NCBI RefSeq assembly: GCF_964340395.1
Contig: NC_135553.1
Span: 25,900,449 to 25,964,448, forward strand
Length of the DNA: 64,000 nt
Origin: Glandiceps talaboti
Lineage: Eukaryota > Hemichordata > Enteropneusta > Spengelidae
Direction of reading: 5' to 3'
The notes below the pieces were generated by a model, which searched no databases, had not been told where the DNA came from, and saw only the letters and a list, made by a program, of their open reading frames with translations. Shown here one piece after another: positions 25,301 through 37,808 of this stretch (its first letter is position 1; every line of letters begins with the position of its first letter). The position numbers were made by a program, and so were the translations under genes.

Positions 25301-28300
25301 GAACATCATTTTTGAGACAAGTTATTAAAAAATGTGCAGATTCCTAATTACCGTCCAGCTCCTGCAAGCCATATTAGATGCTACTTGTCACTATCCTGAA
25401 TGAACTCCCAATCGGATGGAATTTGATAAACGAGTATGTTCAAGATCAAGCAAATGACGACAATTTCGAATTTGATCAGAATTAGAAACAATTAGGCCTA
25501 TCAAAACAGTTTTCAGTGTCACACATACTAACTGTAGACAGGCTTACAAACTAAGTTGTATCTCTCATGATGGGTTGCTGGGGAGCAGAGAAACTTTTGA
25601 AGAGAGGTTTTTCTATGGGTGTGTTAATGGTGAAAGCGAAGAACATCAGTCTATAATTTTACTGCCTCCTGTCGAGGAATGCAGTAACATAATATCCACA
25701 GACCCGAGGGTGTACCTGCCTATAGTGTATACACTGTATGGAACAAGGGTAGCCGACTGTTAAATTAGAAGGTGCAGACCCTGTTGATACACATATGAAA
25801 GTCAAAGTCAATCCACTGGTTCCTGTACACGCATGTACTACTGTAATACATAAGGAGGAGATAAAGAGGCAATATGTGCAGCACCAAAGACATCTGTGAA
25901 ATGCAAATGCATCTGATGGATGCCAAATATTTTCACTGCAGTCCTAATTCACCAATAACTAGGGGTAAACTTAAATGTGCATCCAAGTTTTGCAGTGGCC
26001 ACACTGAAGATAATGACCAGGAACTGAAAAAATCAAAGCAAGCCAAAGAAAGTGGATAAGCTGGGGAGGGGGAGATGTGGAACCCAAACACACATATTGT
26101 ATTGAAAATAACAATGAACAAGTACAAACGCATGTCAAGTACAGTAGTTAAGTATGCCAACCTTACAATGTATGCCTGAAACGACTCCTAGTACACATTT
26201 GTTGGCTGCAAGAAACAATGTAATGTAGACAGGCTTTACGATCGTACAGCCAGTAGTTTTTCCATAGCCCACCCTTGCGGCGTTATTATTGATTCCAAAC
26301 ACGGAGTAACCATTATTAGTGTGTCAAGTTCAGTATAGGAAAGTGCTATATAAAAACTAACCTTATAACATTATCTATATACATGTTGTATCTTTATTTA
26401 TTATATACCATAATATATTAATGAAATACAAACAATTCATTTTTACCTAAAATTTGATAATAGTATTTTTGTTTTTCATCACAGGTGATTGTAATTACAC
26501 ATGCATATGAAAAACGAAGTGGAATAAGATATATGACAAATAATTTAAAGGTAATTTTTTGATATGTCATGTTGTGGTTTACTCATCTTTGAGGTTGTCA
26601 TAGATTCGGGAACACCTGGACTGACAGCTGAGGCTGAGGGTCAAACTTCTTGTGATGTACATGTTGTATTGCAGATGTATAACACTCAGGACTAGGATGG
26701 GTGTATTAAAGGGTGGCTGTATTTAATTCTGTGCTTCTCATGATCCAAACCACCCAATATTTCTTCAGTCCAGCAAAATGATATTTTAAAAAAGTGATGC
26801 AATTGATGGCAGGATTAGAAAAAAATCACAACAATCTGCGACTGATTGTATGATTTCAACAACATAAATGTATAGCTGAGTGAAAATTAGTGTTTATTGC
26901 TGAAATTTTGAAACTTTAAATGTTTTAAGGTTTCCTTCTGACTTTGTTATTTCTGTCATTTAGACTATTAAAGTATGATTATGAAATAAAATGTATCACT
27001 AACATGTACCCATACAGTATCACTTATTTTTTTATTTAAAAAAAAAAGTTTTTCATCCAGTCGACAACCCATCCTTTTTAAGGCTGAAAACATAGAATTA
27101 AGTACAGGCACCATTGAAGAACTTCATGGTTCTTACATACATGTACAGTGTTACACAATTAATAGCGAAAATTCAGAAAAAGGGATTTATGATATTTTAT
27201 GATACCCTCACATGTTGCAGTCTCACAAAAGACAAATAAATGCACACTCATTATACTCATTACTTCACTGCAAATAAAATTAGAGGAACTCCATTGACTT
27301 GAAATACTCTGTTCATGAACAAGTGTTGTTGTCATTGCCATGACTGTAGATGACATCGACAGTCCAGACACTTGCTTATTCTTGCCAGATAGGGCACTGT
27401 TCCACAAAATATTAAGGGCAGGTGAAAGCAAATTTTTTTTAATTTTGATGTCGGGGCTGAAAATTTGGGTCGGTCAGGTAATGAGAAACAGACAAAAAAT
27501 AGGGTCACCGTAAGTTTGAAACCATTAAATTCCTGTACCTAATTCATAGAGGAATGTCAATGGCAATGCAGGAAATAAAATCATTTTTATCAACTTTGGG
27601 TTTTTGAGAGTCAGTTCATGATTTTATATCACGTACATTGCACACAATTGCCAAGGAACACCGAGTCGAAACTTGTTCTTGATTCCTTCAATTGTTCAGT
27701 GAAAATCCTTGCCATGCCACACACATTGTTTCACAGAGAGTCAGCAGACCTGTATAGCAGAACATAAATATTCAGAACTCCTTTAGAAGGGTTTATTATA
27801 CAAATGTATGTATTACCTGTTTTGGAAATACTTGTAATATAACTGTCATATAATATTCTATACTGTTACTTACTGTTTCAGGTATATTATTTGCCATTTG
27901 TACCATTTTACAACCAATGTGTCCTTCCCACACTCTTTCCAACTTTGCCTCTAATAAGATATATCTGTATCAGGGAGAGAGTCGATATTGTACATGGACA
28001 CTCGGTGAGTTTATTTCAAAATCATCCTTAGTTTCAATTTAACAATTCTATCTAAGTTTATTTGCATGTCCTAGTCTTTGTTATCCCTATACTCTCACCT
28101 AATTACAGTAGAAATGATGTTGGCTTGGTGTTTCACTCATTGGGCATGATGTTTCTGACACAAAACTAGACACAATTCAACTTCACACTAATAATAATAA
28201 CAGCAATACAACAAACACAGCAGGATCCTTTGCCAATCAAATTGAAAAGTGATAAAAACATTGTTATTCTTTTACATCTCAGTACAAAATGGTCTCTGTT

Positions 28301-30606
28301 GTAAACATTACACATGGACTTGATAATTTTAATGGCTTCAACTGTTTACTTTCCAACTGCTTTCCAACTGTTTAAAAAACATGATAGTTTGTCTACATCT
28401 ACATCCACACTGTACGTGATGCCACAATAACTTGATTCCTTTGTATTTGAAGTACTCTGAAAATGTATTCAATGTAAAGTGTAATTATGATTTGTGTTGA
28501 CCACACCTCTCTCAGCACTATGTTCTCACATGTAGTGTATTGTATGTTAGGTGTACCCAGTAGCATGTAACACTACTTGACATCAACAAGAGAAGGGAGA
28601 AGGGGTGGGGGTATTAGACTGTCTGGCACACTACTTTACATCAACAGAGAAGGGAGAAGGGGTGGGGGGTATTAGACTGTCTGGCACACTACTTGAACTG
28701 TGGAATTGTTTTATTTTCTGAGTAATGCATATTAACTGTTGTAAGACATCTAGCTGGTGTTCTTTTTTTAAATTCACATCCCCTACAAGTGTTTAAAGTT
28801 CACAACATTCTCAAGAATACCAACAATGCATTTCAACCTTCTTTGCTTTCTAAAAAAAGCACTGAAAAACTATCCCTTTGCATTTGTATTAAAGCCCATC
28901 ATAAGTCATTTTGACCTAGGTAAGCTCTGCATAACAATATGTGTTTTTTACTACAGGCATTTTCAAGTCTTGCTCATGAAGCAATGTTTCATGCTCGGAT
29001 GATGGGTATTAAGACTGTTTTTACTGATCATTCTTTATTCGGCTTTGCTGACGCAAGCTCCATAGTAACCAACAAGATACTCAAGATTTCATTGGCTGAT
29101 GTAAATCATGCTATTTGTGTTTCACATACTAGGTATGGAACTAGTATTTTGTTGTCTGGGTTTATCAAAGTTGAAATCTAGATCATAATTTTAAGGATGT
29201 CTGGTGCAAATTATGTCATTTATATTCCACACGAGAAGATGAAGCTTTTGTTTCCCTCAATTTTCATTTTGAATAAGTCGCAAAGTTAAAAGCCGAAACT
29301 AAGTACATGTCTTATAGTCAGTTGAATGATGTAGAAAATCGTTTCAGAATTGGTAGCCATTTTACTCCCAAAATGTTGTATGTTTTTCACCTTCGTAGAT
29401 ATATCACACTACAGTACAATTTTCTTGACATTTAGAGAGATTTTTTATAGAAATATTTACATGGAAATGCTGACCTATTCATGCACTGTTAACAGGACAA
29501 AAACTAACAGGAATTTTTGGTAACTTTTTGAGTTCAGTTTTCCTGTGTATATTTACATGTAAATTGACTAATACCTTTATTCATCTCTCAGTAAGGAAAA
29601 TACAGTACTCAGAGCACGTTTGAATCCATCAAAGGTGTCTGTAATACCCAATGCAGTGGATGCTACTAATTTTACTCCAGAAATCACAAGACGAAGTCCT
29701 GATCGAAGTAAGTCCTTTAAAAAAGTTGTGATTTTTATCTCAACATGATCACTAGAATTTTGGTTGAGTCTAGCCCCCGTGTGAATGTAGGCATTATTTT
29801 GTAGCTTCTACATTACACTCGCACCATTCCCATGGGACATTTTCTAAGCCTCATAGTCTTCCAAAGTTTGAGTTGTTTATTCATTTTTAGCTTTGTAAAG
29901 GAAAATTTCCAACTGCATTATGAAAATGTTTCCCAGATACTAGTAGTATTCTCAAAAGGTGTCCATTGGACTGTTTCAAAGTCACTCAGTCAGGTTATCA
30001 TTTCACAAAAAAGAAGTCAGGATGGTTTCAGTAGACCTTTTGTAGGTGTCTTTATAGTTAGGATAGTTCCAGGAGACCTTATGTACGTGTCCTAAGTCAG
30101 GAATGTTTTAGTAGACCTCCTGTAGATATCCTAAGTCAGGAATGTTTTAGGCGACCTTCTGTAGGTGTCCTAAATCATGATAGAGGTGTCTTTTGTTATC
30201 ACACATCTTTGTGTTTACAGTTGTCACAGTATTTGTCAACAGACTATATGACATGGCTACCATGTGTTTTAACAGTTAAAGTGACAAATGTGTGTGTTTA
30301 CAGTTGTCATAGTGATTGTCAGCAGACTGGTGTACAGAAAAGGAATGGACTTGTTGGCTGGAATCATCCCAGAACTGTGTGCAAGACATGCAGATTTAGA
30401 TTTCATAATTGGTAAGAGTTTCTCAAATTTATCATTTATTATGAAAAATGACAGTTTTAACTCCACTTAAGTTGATACAGTGATGACGTGTATATGTGTG
30501 TGTATGTGTGTGTATGTGTGTATGTATGTATGTATGTATGTATGTGTGTATGTATGTATGTATGTATGTATGTATGTATGTGTGTGTGTGTGAGTGTAGG
30601 TATGTA

Positions 30607-30637
<31 letters not shown>

Positions 30638-33600
30638 TTGAACAAAATATGTCCACATAGAATGTCACACAAGTCTGCATTTTGAATTGATTAACTCATC
30701 TTTGCAGATCAGAGTGTTCATAAAATACATCCAGTTGTAGGAATACATGTATCATCTGTAAATGTGATTTCAGGTGGGGATGGACCCAAGAGATTGCTTC
30801 TCGAAGAAGTGAGAGAAAAATTTCAGCTTCATGACAGAGTTGAAATGTTAGGAGCTGTTGAACACAGTCAAGTTAAAAATGTAAGTACCTTTTCCCTTAT
30901 CAAATTATGGCTATCAATTGCTACTGTTCAGTGCTATTGAATAAAGCCAAGTTAAAATGTAGACACTTTTACAAATGTACCAAACTTTCAATTCTACAGT
31001 TAGAAGTTGTCAAGTTAAAAATATGGGCTGGACTAGAACTTTTTATGAATTTAAATTTTCTACTGTTAGAAGCTGTTGACAATTTTAAGATTTTGCTTTC
31101 AACCCATTAAATGTCAAGCAGTACTTTGTCATCAAGTTTTACAAATGACTACAAGTTTGTAGCAAAATGTTTACAACTCAACATACTGTTTTCAACCGCC
31201 ATGGTTTTGAGATTGTGGATGGGATAATACCACATTAGAATAATACTGTTTTCAACCTCCATGGTTTTGAGATTGTGGATGGGATAATACCATATTAGAA
31301 TAATACTGTTTTCAACCGCCGTGGTTTTGAGATTGTGGATGGGATAATACCATATTAGAATAATACTGTTTTCAACCGCCATGGTTTTGAGATTGTGGAT
31401 GGGATAATACCACATTAGAATAATACTGTTTTCAACCTCCATGGTTTTGAGATTGTGGATGGGATAATACCACATTAGAATAATACTGTTTTCAACCGCC
31501 ATGGTTTTGAGATTGTGGATGGGATAATACCATATTAGAATAATACTGTTTTCAACCGCCATGGTTTTGAGATTGTGGATGGGATAATACCACATTAGAA
31601 TAATACTGTTTTCAACCTCCATGGTTTTGAGATTGTGGATGGGATAATACCACATTAGAATAATACTGTTTTCAACCGCCATGGTTTTGAGATTGTGGAT
31701 GGGATAATACCATATTAGAATAATACTGTTTTCAACCGCCATGGTTTTGAGATTGTGGATGGGATAATACCATATTAGAATAATACTGTTTTCAACCACC
31801 ATGGTTTTGAGATTGTGGATGGGATAATACCACATTAGAATAATACTGTTTTCAACCTCCATGGTTTTGAGATTGTGGATGGGATAATACCACATTAGAA
31901 TAATACTGTTTTCAACCTCCATGGTTTTGAGATTGTGGATGGGATAATACCATATTAGAATAATACTGTTTTCAACCGCCATGGTTTTGAGATTGTGGAT
32001 GGGATAATACCATATTAGAATAATACTGTTTTCAACCTCCATGGTTTTGAGATTGTGGATGGGATAATACCACATTAGAATAATACTGTTTTCAACCGCC
32101 ATGGTTTTGAGATTGTGGATGGGATAATACCATATTAGAATAATACTGTTTTCAACCGCCATGGTTTTGAGATTGTGGATGGGATAATACCATATTAGAA
32201 TAATACTGTTTTCAACCTCCATGGTTTTGAGATTGTGGATGGGATAATACCATATTAGAATAATACTGTTTTCAACCTCCATGGTTTTGAGATTGTGGAT
32301 GGGATAATACCATATTAGAATAATACTGTTTTCAACCGCCGTGGTTTTGAGATTGTGGATGGGATAATACCACATTAGAATAATACTGTTTTCAACCTCC
32401 ATGGTTTTGAGATTGTGGATGGGATAATACCACATTAGAATAATACTGTTTTCAACCTCCATGGTTTTGAGATTGTGGATGGGATAATACCATATTAGAA
32501 TAATACTGTTTTCAACCGCCATGGTTTTGAGATTGTGGATGGGATAATACCACATTAGAATAATACTGTTTTCAACCTCCATGGTTTTGAGATTGTGGAT
32601 GGGATAATACCATATTAGAATAATACTGTTTTCAACCGCCATGGTTTTGAGATTGTGGATGGGATAATACCACATTAGAATAATACTGTTTTCAACCTCC
32701 ATGGTTTTGAGATTGTGGATGGGATAATACCACATTAGAATAATACTGTTTTCAACCTCCATGGTTTTGAGATTGTGGATGGGATAATACCATATTAGAA
32801 TAATACTGTTTTCAACCGCCATGGTTTTGAAGTTGTGATGGATATTCATATTAGAATAATACTGTTTTCAACCGCCATGGTTTTGAGATTGTGGATGGGA
32901 TAATACCATATTAGAATAATACTGTTTTCAACCACCATGGTTTTGAGATTGTGGATGGGATAATACCACATTAGAATAATACACAGTTTTGACCATTTAG
33001 GAATACTTATATTGTGTACAAGACATAAAATGTACTAAATCTTTTTCGCAATATTTTCTGTGAAAAATCCTGACACTTCCATCCATGTCACTTTCTATAA
33101 AGTTTGATGATTTCAATGTATATTTTAAAGCAGCACTAGCTGCAACTGGAATGTTAAAAAAAAATTGGTAGGTAAAGTATTAAATTAACCATAATATTGT
33201 ACACTGTGAATAGCATCACCTGTGGGTAAACATATTTTTGTAGCTGTATGCATGATAAATCAAATCAAATTGATTTTTGGGTCTGTACTTGAAAATCAGT
33301 TACCTCAACAGTGATTACAATTTCAACCTGTTTCTGTGCTACTAATATGGATACTATCGACCACTGATTAACATGTACAATGTCTAATATATTGGTATTT
33401 TAATAAATTTTCAATAAAATATATATACATGTAACTGAGGTTGTCTGATCAAAAAATGATACTCCCAGTTACAACCAGTAGTACATTTTTAACATGGTGA
33501 CAGGTTCAAAGCCGAGCTTTCACTCAAGATTTAAACTTGCCTTTACACTACCTACAGATAATATTGACCACTAATTAATAGATACAATGTCTTTTTATAA

Positions 33601-36269
33601 GTAACCGACGAATTTTTAATGAATATATCATTGGTTATTTGATGAAAGAAAATGCCCCAGTTGCAGCTAGTGCACATTCATCCTGATTTCATGTGATCTT
33701 CTTTTTTATTTTCTGACAGGTTTTGAATCGAGGTGATATTTTCATCAACACATCTTTGACAGAAGCTTTTTGCATCGCTATTGTAGAAGCTGCATGTTGT
33801 GGGTGAGTGACAGTTTTGTGTAAAATTCATAATTATCATACCTGTACTTTTCTATATAACTCTCAATAATTTAATCCTGTGTTTCCCAACTTGTTGGTTT
33901 TGTATGCAAACAAATACCCCCACCCCCCACCCTTGGTAGAAAGAGGATTTTTAAGTTTCATTTGAAATGTAAAGATATTTTTACCACTACTAAACAAGTT
34001 GAGACTAGTTTGTTTAATGTATAACATTTATAAAACTGTAAGCAATACATGGTTTTCTATCAGTCTACAGGTTGTTAGTACAAAGGTTGGAGGTGTACCT
34101 GAAGTCTTACCCGAGGATCTTATAGTATTGGCAGAACCTACAGTTGAAGGTAAAAATGGCACATAAAGTCATTCTGTTCCAACATGCTGTAAACTCCATG
34201 CATGGACGTATTACCCACTTCCATGCTCCATGGAACTTGAAACCATGAACATATATTTCATTAATTATATTATCTTTTCTTACATTCAGAGAGTTGAAAT
34301 TCAATCAAAGTCAAGTACTTGGCAGCTTTTTAAGTTTTTGAAGAGGAACACCACTCCAGGAAATAAAGGCCTTTTCAGAAGCTTTTGGTTCTGGAGAGAC
34401 ATTTCATTATTTTATTTCACCACGTAACGATATTGTGTACTGATTCAGAGAAACACCAAATTGAACTCGTGTCTCATTTGGAGATTTTTGTTGTGGGCCA
34501 CATTGCTTCATTGATGTCAGCAGAAATGCATGATGAACAGTGGTGTTTTCACTGAAGGTAATGAGCCTTAGAAGTCATGAATATTCATTGTTCACCCATT
34601 GCATATGTATTCTGCTGACTCTCATGAAGCAATGTGTCTCATACCAAAAATCTTGAGAATCAAGTTCAACTTGATTTTTCTCAGAATTTGTATGTAATGT
34701 AGGTAATGTAAACTAATGAAATGACTCTTCAGAACCCAAAGATGCCCTTCTTTCCCAGAGTAGTATTCCCCTTAAAGCTAGAATACTGTTGTAAGAGGAC
34801 AGTGAGCTAAATATTCAACTACCAGTAGATGTTTTCTGTTATTACAGTAATGTGTTATTTATCTTGTATTTACAGCCCTGATTGATGCATTGGAGCTGAC
34901 CATCAAGAGGAAGAGAAGAAACCAGGCCCTGCATCCTAATGTTGTCCATAAAAGAGTCAAGTCTCTTTATACATGGCATAATGTAGCATACAGAACAGAG
35001 AAGGTACTTTAATGTCAGTCTGTATTATGTCTGGTGAAGGAATATGGTAATATCACCATTTTGTATCGTCACAATTTGTAACAGTTGTAATTATGATAGG
35101 GTATCTTTGCTGTGGGACATTGCAGCATGGCAGTCAGCAGGAATAATATATTCATGATGCCCAAAGAATATTCATGAGAGGTGTTTTGCACTGAAAGGAA
35201 TGGGCACTCAGGGCTCATGAATATTTATTGTGCAACAGTGAATATATTATTTGTGCTGAATCCCATGATGCAATGCATATAGTAAAGATACCCTATCACA
35301 AAATTAATTTGATTTTTCTCCAAACATCACAAGTAATTGAAGGTGATGTAAAATCATAAAATGGCTCTCCAGAATCCATAGTTTATGAAAATACCTCTAT
35401 TTCCTTTAATGAATACTCAATGTTTGTGGTTACCATAGGTATATGACAGCATAATACAGGACAAAGATGGAGATCTAGCAGATAAATTGTTCTGTTATAA
35501 CAAAGTTGGACCAGTTGCTGGTAAACTGTGTGTATTCCTGGCTATCATTGACTACATCATTTACATGATTTTAGAATGGCTTGTACCTAGAAAGGTGAGT
35601 TTAGTGTGAAGTACATTGTGCACTCAATATCGTAAGAATGTGAAAAATTAGTCTCGTTCCTATACAGTATCGTTACGATTTATAGCTTCACGCACAGTAT
35701 AGTCAAACCTATTGCTCTACAAGTCCTGAGATGTAATTTAAAATTCATCCACAGCCACCCACACAGTCATTAACATCATGTCTTTGTTTAATAATCAATC
35801 ACAAAATTCTAACCAATAACACAGTCCCTCATAAAGTTAGTATTTATTGGGGCAGTAATGTAATGTCCAAATATGGTGTATTTGTCATCTCAGGATGCTA
35901 CTTAAACACTGTTTACATCACTCTAGCAGCTGTGGTTCACTGATTAGATAAACAACTTTCTGTGCTGATCGAGGGAGTTTGACCAGACTGTGGTTAGACC
36001 ACAGTTGGCATCCAGACTAATGAAAAATATTAGAAAAGTAATCAATTGTGTATACCATTTGTATTAGTGGAGTACATATACTCAGTTATAGTATGGTAAT
36101 AGTGTAATTAATGACAGCAATTCTGAAATCAAGTTTCTTTGATTTACATGTTTTGTTAATTTTTTTTTTCTTTCAGAATATTGACCTGGCTGAAGACTTG
36201 ATTGTTCCATGTAAAAGAAAGCAAAACAGTAAGACATGGAATTTACAAGAAGATTTTTATGAGAGGTGA
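18181..36269 (+). CDS. PIGA: PIG-A, catalytic GPI-GlcNAc transferase subunit, 13 exons
   Basis: PIG-A transfers GlcNAc from UDP-GlcNAc to phosphatidylinositol, the first step of GPI-anchor synthesis, at the cytosolic face of the ER. Coding exons are 18181-18224, 19417-19507, 26485-26550, 27882-28004, 28957-29132, 29592-29707, 30304-30411, 30774-30880, 33720-33802, 34064-34149, 34876-35003, 35439-35594 and 36177-36269. All introns are GT-AG and all phases agree. The product is 458 residues (human 484). Conserved blocks are [83 protein letters not shown] and [20 protein letters not shown]. The last contains the GT-B E-x7-E motif (Glu292/Glu300). A single hydrophobic helix near 403-425 is the C-terminal ER anchor. 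The short first exon joins as KYCI|CMVSDFF, matching the family, which supports this start. The gene looks intact. Confidence 0.96.
18312..18371. repeat. Two adjacent perfect inverted repeats in PIGA intron 1
   Basis: A 15-bp perfect stem with a 3-base loop (18312-18344) is followed by a perfect 20-bp palindrome, CATGGAAGTATACTTCCATG (18352-18371). Both share the arm CATGGAAGTAT. They lie about 90 bp after exon 1, next to the divergent promoter. Confidence 0.9.
19254..19331. repeat. GAT trinucleotide microsatellite
   Basis: About 24 nearly pure GAT units just upstream of PIGA exon 2. On the minus strand they read as poly-His inside an open frame, which is an artefact of the repeat. Confidence 0.95.
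20390..20970 (-). pseudogene. Decayed coding-like tract, unrecognised
   Basis: On the minus strand, coding-like segments appear in changing frames with stops between them. Examples are [18 protein letters not shown] and [15 protein letters not shown] in one frame, and [18 protein letters not shown] in another, ending in a stop near 20,395. It has no introns and lies inside PIGA intron 2. This suggests a processed pseudogene or a transposon gene remnant. I could not identify the parent protein. Confidence 0.3.
21960..23070 (-). pseudogene. CR1/L2-type non-LTR reverse transcriptase remnant
   Basis: The minus strand reads [20 protein letters not shown], then the catalytic-loop region [26 protein letters not shown], a segment around [17 protein letters not shown], then [39 protein letters not shown] and [20 protein letters not shown]. 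This is the RT palm, thumb and C-terminal region of a Jockey/CR1-like element. It is dead. The usual FADD core reads FAND, a stop interrupts before the SSVWHPY block, and the frame changes between 22,690 and 22,520. The 5' end (endonuclease and RT fingers) is absent, as in typical 5'-truncated LINE copies. It lies in PIGA intron 2 in antisense orientation. Confidence 0.87.
23600..24000 (-). pseudogene. Possible DDE-transposase-like fragment
   Basis: Minus-strand frames read [19 protein letters not shown] then [20 protein letters not shown]. The arrangement 'DGT.I.I..S.......Y......LVK..LI' resembles the first catalytic Asp region of eukaryotic DDE transposases. An upstream segment in another frame ([21 protein letters not shown]) may belong to it. 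It is short and frameshifted, and the assignment is tentative. Confidence 0.35.
27294..27510 (+). repeat. Dispersed repeat, copy 2
   Basis: Second copy of the repeat at 16470-16690, in the same orientation and clearly diverged. It lies in PIGA intron 3. Confidence 0.6.
28195..28480 (+). repeat. Dispersed repeat shared with 53.98-54.17 kb
   Basis: Common blocks in the same order include 'acagcaggatc', 'attgaaaagtga', 'taatggcttcaa.tgtttac' and 'ac.tctgcatcc.cactgt' (variant here 'acatctacatccacactgt'). It lies in PIGA intron 4. The family is unknown. Confidence 0.45.
28568..28692. repeat. Direct tandem duplication of about 62 bp in PIGA intron 4
   Basis: Two near-identical copies each run from 'cactactt.acatcaacA' through 'gagaagggagaaggggtgg' to 'attagactgtctggc'. 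Confidence 0.85.
30010..30180. repeat. Decayed tandem repeat of about 43 bp, 4 copies, in PIGA intron 6
   Basis: The motif 'aagtcagga.tgtttcagtagacc' followed by 't.tgtaggtgtcct' recurs about four times. The array ends just before the duplicated exon 7 acceptor sequence. Confidence 0.7.
30211..30260 (+). pseudogene. Partial duplicate of the PIGA exon 7 acceptor and exon start
   Basis: GTGTTTACAGTTGTCACAGT and the following 'atttgtcaacagact' closely match the real exon 7 boundary at 30294-30328. The decoy exon start would be 83 bp upstream of the real one at 30304. Similarity ends after 'cagact'. Using the decoy acceptor would shift the frame, because 83 is not a multiple of three. Confidence 0.65.
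30492..30640. repeat. TATG/TG compound microsatellite in PIGA intron 7
   Basis: Mixed TATG and TG units. All six frames appear open only because the repeat lacks stops. Confidence 0.95.
31186..32982. repeat. 60-bp minisatellite, 30 copies, in PIGA intron 8
   Basis: The unit runs 'tactgttttcaacc-x-cc', 'y-tggttttgagattgtgg', 'atgggataatacca-z-att'. I count 30 copies in register. Only three sites vary much: x is G, T or A, y is A or rarely G, and z is C or T. One unit (about 32821) is shortened. Because 60 is a multiple of three and one minus frame lacks stops, the array reads as a 20-residue repeated peptide ([20 protein letters not shown]). I regard that as a consequence of the unit length. 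Confidence 0.97.
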
Positions 36270-36417
36270 TGCTGGTGTAATGACATTATAGTCTTAAATG
36301 CATGAACTGTCTCTATTTTACACTGTTTTTGGTATTGCAATATAAAAGTACCAGAGGCTGAAATGGACGATGTCAAAGTTTGATACAATCAGACATGCAG
36401 TATTTTGGAGAGCTGAT

Positions 36418-36640
36418 ATGGAGCCCCGAGAAGGTTCCCACAGATTGACTGATGTGAAGCCCTTAGAAGGTTCCCATTGGTTGGCCGATTTGAAGCCCTT
36501 GGCTGTGTCCCTCTGATTGCCCAATGCAAAGCGTTAAGAAGGTTCTCACAAATTGAGATTTGAATTCAGCTATTGGAAAGTTCTCAGTGATTGGCCTATG
36601 TGAAGCTCTTGAGGGTTCCCTCTGATTGGCTGATGGGAAG
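36418..36640. repeat. Decayed tandem repeat of about 38-60 bp in PIGA 3' UTR
   Basis: The motif 'tgtgaagcccttagaaggtt' followed by 'ccca..gattg.ctga' recurs about six times with much decay. Confidence 0.65.
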
Positions 36641-37611
36641 ATCTTGGAAGTGTTCAACAATGCATATTGTATAATTTTAAAAATCATTAACAGTACAGTC
36701 ACTAGATGTCATATTTTTCTTTGTTTTTTGACCAATAAGTGAATTTATAAAAGTACCAAGTATCAGTCCAAGTACAGTACAAGACTACCACCAATTGTTG
36801 TATTACAGAACCAGCTCTTGGAGAAATTTACTACATGTTGGAATATAGAGCAAGACACTAGCTTCCCTATGAAGCTTCTTAATCTAAACTTGAACACATT
36901 TTGATTTCACACATAAAAACTTCTGAATCAATAATCTAAAATTGAATAAAATACAGTGAAACAATGATTTTAAAAATGTTCTACCAGTAAATGGGATTTT
37001 TAAAAAGGATAAAAAGAGACGTTGTGTAGACAATCTTTGGCAAAAGGCTTAAAAATGTTAATACTTTGTTAACAACATGTTTTATCATCATGGATGCCAT
37101 TTTTTAGATCACTTTTTCTGGGGGACTGAGAAAACGTATCCAACTCATATTCACAAAATAAAGCACACAGTCAGTTCCATTATATGTTTGCATCATCTTT
37201 TTATTGCCTATTCTAAAATGATAGCATATTCAAGTACAATGTAATGTCACAGTGTCAGTGAAGTGAAATTACCAGACATCACTGAATTACACACAACTCC
37301 AAGTTAAATACTTCAACCTGTTTTAGTAGTTGGAATTAAACAAAAGGTTGTTTCATAATGAAATAAAAGTAACCACCGTAGAGTCAAAAGTTACAGACTT
37401 TGTCCCTTTAAAGTTTTCCAAACTTCAAATTACAGTAAAAGAAAACAATGTTAGAGTCATGAAAGATGGAAACAGCACAACTGAGGACTGATGTCAATAG
37501 TTCAATGTAGGATAAAAAGCTAAATTCTTTTAGTTTCAGGCCTCAGAAATCCCCCCCTAAATTTATTGACCAAAATTCAAAATTGTTTCATACAGCACAA
37601 TCAATTTCACA

Positions 37612-37808
37612 CCAGTATGTAGTAGTATGTAGTGTTACGAATACAAAGCCAGTATGTAGTAGTGTGTGACTCTATGTATATAAAGCCAGTATGTTGTAGT
37701 ATGTAGTGCTATGAATACAAAGCCAGTATGTAGTAGTATGTGATGCTATGAATATAAAGCCAGTATGTAGTAGTATGTAGTGCTATGAATATAAAGCCAG
37801 TATGTAGT
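37612..37808. repeat. Minisatellite of about 37-60 bp, 5 copies
   Basis: The motif 'agccagtatgtagtagtatg' plus 'tagtgctatgaatacaa' recurs five times with small length changes. Confidence 0.85.

Noticed and set aside
30432-30685. Several Thr/His- or Tyr/Val/Cys-rich frames, also at 43937-44392 and 52147-52561
   Set aside because: These are TATG/TG microsatellites open in several frames at once.
31149-32849. 566-codon open frame on the minus strand
   Set aside because: It is entirely the 60-bp minisatellite in a PIGA intron. A unit length divisible by three with no stop in one frame makes it open, and the recurrent variants all change amino acids.
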